Source of the DNA: Brienomyrus brachyistius
Lineage: Eukaryota; Chordata; Actinopteri; Osteoglossiformes; Mormyridae
Reading direction: 5' to 3'
Length of the DNA: 64,000 nt
Assembly: GCF_023856365.1 (NCBI RefSeq)
Contig: NC_064555.1
Coordinates: forward strand, 16,688,254-16,752,253
Position numbers and translations under genes: made by a program. How positions within the stretch are numbered: position 1 is the first letter of the stretch; each line of letters opens with the position of its first letter. Below the pieces are notes generated by a model. It worked only from the letters and a program-made list of their open reading frames with translations. It did not search any database and had not been told where the DNA came from. This document shows positions 21,701 to 62,857 of this stretch, piece after piece.

Positions 21701-23155
21701 GTTTGTTGTACTATAGTTTCTATCATTCCAGGGATTTAGTACATTTAGGGCCCTCATTTCCAGACAGCTCCCCTATTGCGCACTTAATTTTGTCTCCCCC
21801 TGGTGGCACTGTGCTGCAGGTGCAGCTGAACACTGGCCAGCTGCAGTACATCCGTCTGGCCCAGCCGGTTTCTGGCACGCAGGTCGTCCAAGGACAGATC
21901 CAGACGCTGGCCACCAACGCCCAGCAGGTGAGGCACACGAGTGCAGGTCTGCTGAGGATACCATCTGCCACCTCTGAATGCATTTCAAAGTGTTTGAATA
22001 AATCCTTCAGTGTTGCTGTCGCCCCGTAACACCGTGTCTGTAGATCACAAGTGCTTTGTTTTTGTTTTGCAGTCGGTGGACATTTTTGCATAGAAATTTA
22101 GGTCACTTTTTTCTTTAAGGTGTCACAGATACTGCTATATGCTTCCCCTTTGCAGCAGACATTAAACAGCTTGGTATAGCCCGTGGCTTCTGGGCCACAA
22201 ACACTGTGTCTTCTGTGCTGTCCCTGGGCTGGGGGGGTCCCTGTGATGCTTTTGTGACCTGTTTGTGTCCCCCCCCCCCCAGATCACGCAGACAGAGGTG
22301 CAGCCGGGACAGCAACAGTTTAACCAGTTCACAGATGGCCAGGTAAGGCAAAGCTGAGACCGTGGGGGGGGCATGAAGTCATCTGTTTGCTCTTGAAAAA
22401 CTCAGATACAATCTTTGATTTAGAACACCATGGATATAATTCAGGTTTACTATTAATAAAGTTTGAAGTTAATTATATGTGGGTAAATTGTTTGTGATTG
22501 TTCATCACTGCATTCGTAATGATGCTCCAGATGTGGCCTGAGTATGACCCTGGATGCCCCCCCCCCCCCCCATCTCATGGCCCATGCTTCTAACATTAGC
22601 CATTTACTCAGAGCTATAACAATGCCTCCCCCCCCCCCCCCCCCTCCGCTCCAAACCCTCTCCTGTCAATCTGTGTTCCCTCCTCAAATCCCAGTCATCA
22701 TCCCTTACATTAGGGAAGGTGGCTGCATGATTGACAGCAGGAGCGGGGGGCAGGGTGCCGCTATGCCGCTAAAAATAATCCTAAATTCGAGGAGGTGTGT
22801 GTGTGTGTGTGTGTGCGTGTGTGTGTACCCCTGTACCCTTCAAACACAGTTACTTGCCCCCAATCGGAGCTGCCTTGTCCGTCTGTAATCGATCTAATGT
22901 GGGATCAATCCATCCCTGCATCCGGCGCCCTGGACCGCTGCACTGAGCTCATTCTGACGCCCTCCTCCTCTTCCTCCTGTGGGAATGCCAGTCGGGGGTG
23001 TTCATCAGAGCCTCTTTCCTCTGCCTCCGCAGCAGCTCTACCAGATCCAGCAGGTGACCATGCCGGCGGGACAGGACCTCACGCAGCCCATGTTCATCCA
23101 GCCCACCAGCCAGACGGCGGACGGCCAGGTGACCGCGCAAGTTAGCGCCGACTGA
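12376..23155 (+). CDS. nfyc: Nuclear transcription factor Y subunit gamma (NF-YC), ten coding exons
   Basis: NF-YC forms a histone-fold dimer with NF-YB; NF-YA then joins and the trimer binds CCAAT boxes in the nucleus. The joined exons predict 355 residues. Residues 1-33 are the N-terminus, about 34-127 the histone fold with the conserved runs [24 protein letters not shown] and FDFLIDIVP, and the rest is the Gln-rich activation domain ending in [11 protein letters not shown]. Close colinear match to vertebrate NF-YC identifies the gene. The start at 12376 fits the family N-terminus ([16 protein letters not shown] follows) and lies 8 bases after an acceptor, as expected when the leader is on separate exons. 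Every internal coding exon is a multiple of three and all introns between coding exons are phase 0. The miR-30e and miR-30c hairpins lie in the fourth intron of the coding part. KCNQ4 follows about 8 kb downstream on the same strand, as in human. Confidence 0.97.
12748..12780. repeat. (AC)n microsatellite
   Basis: An uninterrupted CA run in an NFYC intron. Confidence 0.95.
13062..14190. mobile_element. hAT-like non-autonomous DNA transposon with 8-bp target duplication
   Basis: The element spans 13070-14182, starting TAGGACTGCACGATT and ending as the reverse complement of TAGGGCTGCACAATT, so it has imperfect terminal inverted repeats of at least 15 bp. Sub-terminal motifs such as ATCGCGATT and AATCGTAATCG continue the inverted symmetry. 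Perfect 8-bp copies of ATTGGTAG flank it at 13062-13069 and 14183-14190. An 8-bp duplication is the mark of the hAT superfamily. No transposase frame of useful length remains, so it is a MITE-like derivative moved by an enzyme from elsewhere. Confidence 0.88.
14404..14475 (+). CDS. nfyc: NFYC coding exon 2 (start of histone fold)
   Basis: The exon of 24 residues reads [20 protein letters not shown], then EDVK. This is the alpha-1 region of the histone fold and is nearly invariant in NF-YC. Acceptor TTCCAG ends at 14403 and donor GTGGAG starts at 14476, both phase 0. The donor is not a strong consensus match. Confidence 0.97.
14856..14969 (+). CDS. nfyc: NFYC coding exon 3 (histone fold core)
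   Basis: The 38 residues run from [18 protein letters not shown] through [19 protein letters not shown], the long central helix and loop of the histone fold that contacts NF-YB. Acceptor CCTCAG ends at 14855 and donor GTGAGC starts at 14970. Both boundaries are phase 0. Confidence 0.98.
16776..16871 (+). CDS. nfyc: NFYC coding exon 4 (end of histone fold)
   Basis: The 32 residues include [20 protein letters not shown] and [12 protein letters not shown], the last helices of the histone fold and the conserved segment after it. Acceptor CTGTAG ends at 16775 and donor GTAGGC starts at 16872. The next intron carries the miR-30 hairpins. Confidence 0.98.
16961..17053 (+). ncRNA. mir30e: Precursor of microRNA miR-30e
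   Basis: The 5p arm at 16978-16999 matches miR-30e-5p over all 22 bases, with seed GTAAACA. The 3p arm at 17020-17041 matches miR-30e-3p except for one base near its 3' end, where G makes a G-U pair with the 5p arm. Flanking GGGAGC (from 16962) and GCTCCC (to 17052) pair to extend the stem. In other vertebrates miR-30e lies in an NFYC intron on the same strand, as here. miR-30 family members act as post-transcriptional repressors through Argonaute. Expression from the NFYC transcript is the known arrangement and is inferred here. Confidence 0.96.
17225..17325 (+). ncRNA. mir30c: Precursor of microRNA miR-30c
   Basis: The 5p arm at 17246-17268 matches miR-30c-5p over all 23 bases, with the miR-30 seed GTAAACA. 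The 3p arm begins at 17284 with CTGGGAGAGGG and runs to about 17305; it resembles miR-30c-1-3p but has an extra GC near its 3' end (TTTACGCTCC). The hairpin is 268 bases downstream of miR-30e in the same NFYC intron, so the two form the conserved miR-30e/30c cluster. Ends of the precursor are approximate. Confidence 0.95.
17601..17774 (+). CDS. nfyc: NFYC coding exon 5 (Gln-rich domain)
   Basis: The 58 residues begin [20 protein letters not shown], a conserved NF-YC segment, and end [14 protein letters not shown]. The middle is Gln/Thr-rich, typical of the activation domain. Acceptor CCGCAG ends at 17600 and donor GTAGCG starts at 17775. Confidence 0.97.
18095..18815. repeat. Minisatellite of 41-43 bp, about 17 diverged units
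   Basis: The core GTTCAGTA(T/A)GG...GCAG(C)AGTGT recurs every 41-43 bases. The first half of the array has units with GGGCAGCAGTG; the second half (from about 18507) has a 43-bp subtype with GGACTGCAGTGTCTGGCTCTC. The array lies in an NFYC intron. Long open frames across it (for example 18047-18544) are repeat products, not genes. Confidence 0.93.
18880..18915. repeat. (GT)n microsatellite
   Basis: GT run with one break, followed by a run of about ten G. Confidence 0.9.
19375..19860. repeat. 42/44-bp minisatellite, about 12 copies
   Basis: The motif CATGCGGAGTGTGTGTCCGT recurs at 19381, 19423, 19465, 19507, 19549, 19591, 19633, 19677, 19719, 19763 and 19805. Most steps are 42 bp; two are 44 bp because of an extra TG. 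A short truncated copy ends the array. Because 42 is a multiple of three, several frames stay open on both strands, giving spurious Cys/Val-rich ORFs of up to 266 codons. The array lies in an NFYC intron. Confidence 0.97.
20614..20685 (+). CDS. nfyc: NFYC coding exon 6 (in-frame Gln-rich exon, possibly a cassette)
   Basis: The 24 residues are [20 protein letters not shown] followed by TPIT. Acceptor CCCCAG ends at 20613 after a (CT)n-rich tract and donor GTAAAC starts at 20686. Both sides are phase 0, so it can be skipped without a frameshift. The well-known shorter mammalian NF-YC form joins the flanking segments without an equivalent of this exon, so alternative use is likely. The composition and the clean splice sites support it as real. 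Confidence 0.85.
21337..21486 (+). CDS. nfyc: NFYC coding exon 7 (Gln-rich domain)
   Basis: The 50 residues include [20 protein letters not shown] and [20 protein letters not shown], both conserved in NF-YC. Acceptor ACCCAG ends at 21336; it is followed by a second AG, but only the first keeps the frame. Donor GTGAGG starts at 21487. Confidence 0.97.
21820..21927 (+). CDS. nfyc: NFYC coding exon 8
   Basis: The 36 residues run from [19 protein letters not shown] to [17 protein letters not shown], one of the best conserved parts of the activation domain. Acceptor CTGCAG ends at 21819 and donor GTGAGG starts at 21928, phase 0. Confidence 0.97.
22283..22342 (+). CDS. nfyc: NFYC coding exon 9
   Basis: The 20 residues are [20 protein letters not shown], a direct match to the vertebrate family. 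The pyrimidine tract before the acceptor is an uninterrupted C run. Donor GTAAGG starts at 22343, phase 0. Confidence 0.96.
22794..22826. repeat. (TG)n microsatellite
   Basis: TG run with one C interruption in an NFYC intron. Confidence 0.9.
23033..23155 (+). CDS. nfyc: NFYC coding exon 10 (C-terminus and stop)
   Basis: The 40 residues start [20 protein letters not shown] and continue [20 protein letters not shown] before TGA at 23153-23155. The acceptor is a CAGCAG tandem (23030-23035), so a form lacking the first Gln is possible. Confidence 0.97.
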   Translation, partial: QLYQIQQVTMPAGQDLTQPMFIQPTSQTADGQVTAQVSAD

Positions 23156-24060
23156 AGCCCCTCCCAGTGACCGGAGATTACCCGCAGCGCAATAACACAC
23201 TGGTCTGAACCCCCACCTCATAGACCAAAGCCTGCTCATCCGAGTCCAGCTCAGATCTGCTCCCAGCTTCTTAGCCACCCCCACCCCCCCCACCTGTGTT
23301 TGGTCAGTGTCTTTTTCCTCTTCTATCTGCGATCCCTTTGGCTGTTGACTTCCGTGAGTCCACCTGTCTCCATCGGAGTGTACAGACGTACCATGCCAAC
23401 TGTCATGCTTCCATTTTATTGTTATAAAGCGATTGAGCCATAAATGTGATTTGAAAAAACAAAACAAGGAGCATTGTAAATTCCACTGTGAGATTCACTG
23501 TGATTCTTAAGACATCACTTGTGTTCCCATTGTTTACACTACCTAATGTGCAGGATAAGCCTGGTCTCATGGAGGTCTGCATAGTGTGTGTGTGTAAGTG
23601 TGTGTGCGTTCAGAGCGCTACATCTTAAAGATCTTTCTGCGTTTGACTTTGTGCCGGCAAAACCTCCCTCTGGACCAGGTAGCAGATCAGGAATACTGCC
23701 GTCCATCCTGGAGGCATCCCCGTCTCTCATCTCATTCTCTCTCTGTCTCGCTTTCCTGCTCCCTCCCGAGTTGTGCAAAAACACAGCCTGTCCAGGAACA
23801 ACGTTTTTATACCATCGATTCATTTATAAGAATTCATAAGTGTAACGTAGTTATTTTTTTCTTAGTATTGTAATTTTCCCCGAAATTTATTTGCCCTTAT
23901 TGTATGACGACTATTGATCTTGTTGTTTTGCATGTAGTTAAAACAGCCAGCATGATATGCAATAGATAGGTACCGATATTTTTTGTGGTTAATTTTTGTA
24001 AGCAAAGTTTTGTTGTGAAAAAAAAAACGAAATAAATAATAAAAATGTCGACATTTCTTG
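23156..24060 (+). other. nfyc: NFYC 3' UTR
   Basis: The sequence runs from the stop codon to just after the poly(A) signals near 24031. There are no splice sites of note and the AT content rises toward the end. The exact cleavage site is not visible. Confidence 0.75.
24031..24043 (+). terminator. nfyc: NFYC polyadenylation signals (two AATAAA)
   Basis: Two canonical AATAAA hexamers lie at 24031-24036 and 24038-24043, about 880 bases after the stop codon. A GT-rich stretch follows from about 24060, as expected downstream of a cleavage site. Confidence 0.8.
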
Positions 24061-27000
24061 ATTTGTGGCTTTGTCCGGTATGTGTAATGTGTTGTAAACC
24101 CTTGTGTAAATTGGGTACTTTTAGGACGGGTGTTTTCAGCCTGGGGTCGTATCATCTGGGTAAAATAACCCTAGAGATGGGTACGGGGCACCCCTCCGCT
24201 CTTGGGGGTCTCTGTTATGAAGGTCACCCTGCGCGTGGAGCCTTTCTGGGATCAGCTATAGTCCCAGCCCCCCCCCCCCCCCCCCCGTAAGCAGGATGAT
24301 CATTTGGAAAGTGGATGGACAAATATTGTTCCGTAGCCTTCATTTGCGTGTCAGTATCGCTGTTCGTTTTTGTGTACGACTAAGAATCTATTTTAGGTTG
24401 CTCATTATTTATTCCGTGAACATTAAAATATTAATGCTGCTCTCTGGCAGTAATTGTATTTGTTTATATATAAGGAGAATGAACATTGCATGTATATAAT
24501 ATGAGACAAATATAGACATTTCCTTGCTTTTCAGAGTCTAAAGCAATTGTTCAACGTGCCACAGTTTTCCCGAATTTGAATTTGGCATGACATTAAATGC
24601 GCTATTCAGCTTTCCACAAAGCGTTTTCGTTCGTCGGCATGTAGGTCATAATACAAGTCTTGCATCACTTTGTTCTGCTTTTGCAGGGCAAACAACAGCG
24701 GTAGTCTCCAAACTACCTGGGATTCTATAACTGGAGTTTTGCGCCAGGACTGGGGAGGTAGATTCAGCCGAAGGGTTTTCACAGCCGTAGCTGATACCGG
24801 TGTTGGCTGATGGAAATACGCCCCCATTTTCAGTAACCTCTTCTTTACTTGCCAGTCTATTGCAATGCTGACAAAAATAGCCTGGATACATACAGTATAT
24901 AGCATTCCCGGTCAAAACCAAGGGCAATTAAATCTATGGACCATCACTTAGACATATATGTAAAGTGAAGGCCATTAGCCGTCATAGATACGCCGGAGCA
25001 GTATGAACAGTAAGTCTATATGGACGAGACAGGAGTTCAAAGAGGGATCATATAGACAAGCTGCCGGGGGAGAGATGCCGTCCCATTCTAAATGACGGCG
25101 CTTTCTGACAATATTCCATCCATCCATGCACTTTCTTCGTTGTTTTATTCTCTAGTAACTATGAAGTTTCCACCACTTCCATTTCGCCGTCTGTTTTTCG
25201 GTTCTTCGGTAGTCGTTTTGGTAATATTTGAGTTTTCAGAGTGAATCGAATCCTTGAGTCTAGAGAACGAAGTTATTCGGTTATGAACTGACCGTAGTTT
25301 TTAAATACAGTGACGAGCTAATCGCAGCTTGTACCAAAAGCAGGTTACTTAACCTCAATTACACCAGTATAATATTCATAAGTATGGACCGGTTATGATA
25401 TGCTGCGGAAAATGTTTTACATCTCACCTCGTTTTCGAGTTTATAACGTGAATCAGTGAACAGGCACTTCGTATTAAAACATCATTTGAAATGTAGAGTA
25501 AATTCTACCGTTTTATTACCTTAAAACTGCGCGTGAGGGTTCCGGTCCGCCGCAGTGTTCTGACGTCTCATGCACAGTGTACTATCACAGCTAACCGCAC
25601 GGTGGCGCCGCTATGTTACTTTGGACAGCTCGGGGCATCTACAAAATTATTTATGATTATATCTGTTTCCTTTTTTCTGTCTTTTTTTTCCTTATCAACA
25701 TCCATCCTTCGATACGTATTGTTAAACTTTCCTGTATGACATTTGTCGAGCCATAATCGCGCTTAATAATTTACCGTTTTCCTCGTAAATTTTCGTGCAA
25801 ATCGACGTGGGAAACAGCGAAGACTGGGAGTCACGAGTTGAGGCTTTTCGGGGCTTTTAATTTTTTAATCCGATGTTAATCTGAGCAAGGAAAATAATTA
25901 GCCTACACTAGGCTACCTCAGAAAAAAAAAATAGAAAAGACTTAACCTATTTTATGTTCCATGTGTAGGCCTACTTTTTGTGCATTCCGCCAGCCAGTCT
26001 TTTTTTACGATTAACATTGAACTATTCACTGAAAGGCAAATAACTTCATGATACTTTTATTTTTGTTGGCGGCATTATCCTGTTTACCACCAACCTATTA
26101 TTTTTGATTCCCGCCCCCAGTTTAACACTTTTCCATCTACACTCTTGTATATTTCATTACATTTGTTTGGTAGACGGTTATGTTCAAACCTTGGAACAAC
26201 ATGTACTATTCTGATTATCGTAAACTATTCAACTATTCGAATTTAACAGATTTGTTGCTATGTTTTCGACGAACTCATTCACACGCTTATAGTTATAGTA
26301 TTAATGAGACGGGACCTACACTTTGTGGAAAAACATGAAGTGGGGGTTTTAAGGCATATTAATGCTAATCCAAGAATTAATCGGATATAACAAGGGAATC
26401 GGTGCTGGCTTCACTCGGATCCAGGAATCTTTGAAATTGTAAATGAAACTGACTGCTTTGGCACCATCCTGGAATTTGTAATCTGTCTGCTCCTCTGAGC
26501 ATCAACATGGAAGATATCACCAGTCTTAAGAGTTGACTGTTTGTCTTATTTCAAAATAACTACGAGAAGCGTTTGTCTTTGCACTCTGCTGCCCTTTACC
26601 ATTTCAGGTTCGGAATTAACGCTTCAAAAGTAAACCTGCTTGAAAATGAATCGCGCAAAGCATGACACGAGTCTGCTTGAAGGGTTATATAAATTTCATC
26701 CACATTTCTGTTTAAATACAAAATAAGTACGGAAACAAATAGGTACGATCCCTGTGAACGACCCCGCGTTAATAACGCTTTAATTAAGATTTTTTTAACG
26801 ATATAACCTCTGAATAACCACCTTTCTGGAAAGCGCCCTACATTAGAGCTTACACTTGCCACTCTTAGGTCAGTCACTAATGTTTGAATTTGAGGGTTAT
26901 TAAGGGATGGACGTTTCTCTTAAATACTGGTTATTTTCTACCATCTTTGGTGCCACTAATTAAAGAGTCGGTGCAGCTAACCACAATAGACAGCTGTGAT

Positions 27001-30000
27001 TTTCGGATGTTTCATTTTTTTTGCAAAAAAAATTCTTTATCACAATCGTGAAGGATCAGCGAATGTAGAGTGATCAGCAAATGTTCAGGTTTTGCATTCT
27101 GGATTACAGCTGAAGAGCAGCTTGTTCCTTTATATCACATGTTCGTGCTGGACCAGGAACCGTTGAAAGTGATGAAAAACAAATACATCTGGACCCTTAT
27201 CCGGGGCTGTGGTGTAATTTAAGGGTGGAGGGGATAAACTAGGGCTCGTACCTGATGCAGTTTATGCTAAAGAATGGACTGAGGCAGGACCCAGCTGGAG
27301 GGGGTGGATATTTCACCCCCACCCTGCTTCACAAGCCTTTTATCTAAGCTGGTGGTGGGGGGGGGCTATTAAACCCACAACCAGGGGAATGTTTAGCTGG
27401 GGCTTGACATAAAAAAATGGTGGGGTTTTTTTGAAGGCATAGGGGCTGAAATGCTTGGGGCTAGGCTGAAAATACACGGGGCTATAGCCCTGAGTGATTG
27501 GGCCTAACGACACCCAGACCCACATCCCACCGATGACAAAGCAATGCTAGTTGTGTTAACCGGTAACCAATAACGTTCAGCCAAAATGTATTCACTCCTT
27601 TGTCGCAGCCTTGCAGCAGATGTTACAGATGTTGCCTTTCACAAGATTGGCTTTATTCTCAAGCAGCCTATGGACAAATCATACCAGCTAAACATCCTCT
27701 GAAAGCCATTTCGTTTGAAAGAGGTGAGGATTCGCAGTGGGAAAAGCTTCTTCGTCACATGTCATTTATCTGAAGTCATTGGGATAAGTCTTAAATAAAT
27801 TAGAAACTCTTTTATGTATTTATAATGCTTGTCTAATGCATCTGACAAATGTGAGGTAATGCAGAGATACCAAGCATAGCCACAGACTGGCCAGATGTTT
27901 ATGACAGCAGCATAATAAATATTATTCTAATGGTTTAATCCTGAATTTTATATTCCAGACTGCCGTGTGTCACGTGACATGCCCTGGCACTATTCTGAGG
28001 CAGCTAGAGCTGGCGCTGTGTCATCTCAGTGTCCTTGGGGGATCCGTGGGTTCATCTGCAGTCCCTAAGGACCTCTGTTTGAAAGATGTGGCTCAGACCA
28101 ATGGCATACTCCGGGATGACAACATTATCCAATCAGAGACAGCAATGGAGGAATGGAGGCAAGGACTACCAGTCTTGCCAATCACTCTCTGGTTGAATCC
28201 AACAGGAAGCCATAATGTAGCTGATGAAGTATACCAGTGAGTGATTGACAGCACACAGCAATGCCACACACTATGGGCTCCCACTGATTGGGGTTCTTTA
28301 CGAAACTTGGCTACAAACAGGTAGAAATGAAGAAACAGTTTCTTTGATAGTCACTGGGACTTAAGATGCATTAATGTGGCTTTTAACACATTTGACACAG
28401 GGCTATGCAGCTCGCAGTCCTCAAGGTCCGAGCAGTGCTGATTTTCCAGCCAGGTGTGAAGCCTCCGGCCAATCAGAATCAGTAATTATTAAACTAGCTA
28501 CCTGGGAGAGTTGAAGACACTGGGTTTGGAATCCAGATCCAGAGTTGAATAGCCCTGCTTGAAATGATGCGGTTAAAATGGCTCACTCACTGCGACTGGA
28601 GGATATGGCCAGCTTTCACAGCAGGCCCATACAGTCACCTTCCTATATCGATTTGTTGTATGTCTCAGTCACAGTCATATCTGCATATAGCCTTAATTAT
28701 CACAGCATGTAGGGGCTGCTTTTATTTGTAATTAACAGCATACAGACCAGGGGTACTTAATTATTTTTCTCTGAGCTGTGAATTTCATCAGGCACACAAA
28801 CCCAAGCTGTGCTATGGGAGATTTTGCCTTGGTAAATATTACCAATGGGGGGGGGGGGGGTTTCCCCACAGGACATTTCACTGATCTGGGGGGAGGGGGG
28901 TTGAAACATACAGTCTGGATTACATCGTGTTTTGGCTTGCAGACTGCAGTCCGGCATTCGAGTCCTTTGATCGCGACCCGGGATTGTTTTGAAAAGCGAT
29001 GTGACGTTACGGTCAATGACAATAATAACTGGAATGTAAATTAGATGTATATTTAGGCCAATCAAAGACATGCTGGATAAGGCTGAACTCACAGCAATCA
29101 CATAAATCCCAAAACTCTGCAGTGAAGACGTGAGCTCAGCTAATGGGGAAAGTGGTTTTGCCATTTCGGCTTCTGCCAACAGCTACAAATGTCCCATCAG
29201 AGGAATCTCAGCCGAGCAGCGATAAGGTCTTAGGATCCTTAACTTTCTAGATTCTACTCGTCTGATGTTTTCATTAAGCTGAATCCGAACGAAGCATGGA
29301 AGGCTAAGTTTATTTTTAAAAATTAAAAAAGAAGAAGATAAACAGCGTCTTGGAACAGCCATTACAAAGTGCAACCAAAGTGCAGGAACAATAAGCTGGG
29401 GTCTGAGTGTTAGGCTATTTTTATATTCACAGAACGTCCCACCGAGGAGGTCTGATCCGAAGCAGGGTGTAGGGAGACTGACTGACCACGGGTAAAATGC
29501 TGTGCCCAGCGGGTGACTATATCACATGTCTCAGAGTTGTACTAAGCATGTTATGCTTAGCCTCTGCATGTTAGGAGGAGAACTGGAAGCTGGCGAGGAA
29601 TGCGACAAGCGAGTGATGTCTTCATTAATTTTCTGGGTGTTTCTTCATCTGTAAGGGTGTTAATTTATGTGTCCAAGTGTGCTTTAGCGTGTGTGTAGAT
29701 CTACGTGCCTGCATCTGTGCATGCGAGTTGCGCCGCATGTGTGCCTGTCTCTGACCTTGTCCACCTGTTGACTGCCATCAGTGCTTTGGCCAAAGCTTAA
29801 TGCTGCTGTGCTTCACCCTGTCACTGTGGTAATTGCTACAGTTGTGCAAGAATGAGTGAGGTCCTGTCTGTGTTATGTAATGCGGTAGATTTGTTCCTCA
29901 CTAGTCAGTGCATATTCCAGCTCCTCGGATTCTCCTGCACTTTGGTTTATGGAAAATCTTATGCATGTTAGACTTTCTTGGTCTGGCGTTGCCCCCTTCT

Positions 30001-30500
30001 GTCCTCCGGCCGTTTCCCCTGTGGGGTGACAGGAAGTGCCAGGCTGGGTGTTACCTCCAAACTAAGTAACACTTGATTGATGGGTGGGACAACATATGCA
30101 GTTAAATTGTTCATACATTGGAAGGATGTATACAGAATGATACATCCTTTAACAGAAGTTAAAATATTTCCATTAGTTGACTAACTTGACATGAGTAGTG
30201 TTTATCAATGCGTTGCAAAGAAATTAATGCCTAAAGTTTTTTTTTAATGCACACCCATACAAACGTGCTAAACATGATGTGATTTTACTTGAGGGTTGTC
30301 CAGTTTCCCATTTTCCCGACTAATCGTTCGACCATTGAGGTTAAATCCCTTCTTATGATATAAACAAGGCAAATCCTTACAGCCAGGGATGAAAGTAGAA
30401 TTTTGAATTTTATTCTTTATCGTCATAAAATATATCTGTTGAAGAGATCCCTTATTAAAAAAGGGGGGAAACAAACGCATCAGACAAAGTTAGCGAAAAG
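24060..30500. other. Intergenic DNA between NFYC and KCNQ4
   Basis: The stretch is mostly AT-rich. I recognise no exon, RNA gene or intact element. About 28400-28560 and 28749-29045 look like old interspersed repeats, with phrases seen in many fish genomes such as AGTTGAATAGCCCTGCTT, but I cannot name a family. Open frames up to 140 codons (for example 28757-29179 on -) have no recognisable domain. Confidence 0.55.
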
Positions 30501-30519
30501 AAGCTATTCTCCTCCCCTT

Positions 30520-31375
30520 TACTTCCCCTGTCCCTCCTCTGCGCCTTTTCTTTTTTCCGAGGAGCGCACGCCGCTTGTCTCCAGAGTCGCGCTGTTTCTG
30601 GTCGGTACGCGCACTTTGCCAGACGCGCTGTGCCCGCACGGTGCCGCCGCTCGGCTGCCCTCCTCGGGGCTCTCATCCAAGTTCAGATCTGCTCCGAACC
30701 CGATCATCTGAAGGACTCCACTGCTTCTCCCTCGGAGATCCGGGTCAGCCAAGGGCGTCGGAGGAGGCAGCAGAGAAACGCGGCGCTGGATTAATTACGG
30801 GACGCCGTGGGAAAAAAACTGACTTGAGTGACAGTGAAGTGCTTCTGAATTTCCACTACAAATACAGCCATATAACTTTAAGAAGCTTTTTTTTTTGCTG
30901 CAGCCTAGTCGACGCGCATGTTTTCGTTCCGCGAGTTATCGCTGTTATTATTAAACGGAAATGTTGCCAGTTATTTTGCTGAATTGATATAAATTAGGAG
31001 AACACTTGCTGCGGTACTGAGATCAATTAAACTACCGAATGCAACTTTACTTTCTAAGGTAACAGTGTTTAATTAAACAAGATTAGAAGAATGCCGTGAG
31101 GAAGAAAACGCTTTGTAAGATGCGTGTCGAAGGGCATTTTAGACGCCACTTTAATGCAGCGCTGTTTGATTTTAATCAGGGAAGCGAAGTGTTTTTAAGG
31201 TAGTTTTAAGTGATGGTTTGCAAAACTTGAGGACCGCCGGTCGCCGTTATTGGTATTTCAGGGTTAAGGATGAAAAGTCGTGTTCATTAAAGTACGTGGA
31301 GACGTATGACAAAAAACTTTAACAGTTCGTTTGCTGCGTTTAATTGGGAGATTATTATCTTTATTGACGCTGGCG
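30520..31375 (+). promoter_or_regulatory. kcnq4: Probable KCNQ4 promoter and 5' leader
   Basis: A CpG-rich block at about 30555-30800 precedes the first KCNQ4 coding exon by less than 1 kb. There is no TATA box. The leader next to the start has two upstream ATGs: a 6-codon uORF at 31270-31290, and a 30-codon uORF at 31306-31398 that overlaps the main start out of frame. The start site is not visible. Confidence 0.5.

Positions 31376-62857
<31,482 letters not shown>

Noticed and set aside
28757..29179. 140-codon open frame on the minus strand between NFYC and KCNQ4
   Set aside because: It includes poly-Pro from G-rich tracts and overlaps probable repeat sequence; no recognisable domain.
30403..30982. 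Open frames in the KCNQ4 leader
   Set aside because: They lie in the CpG-rich promoter block without recognisable protein features.
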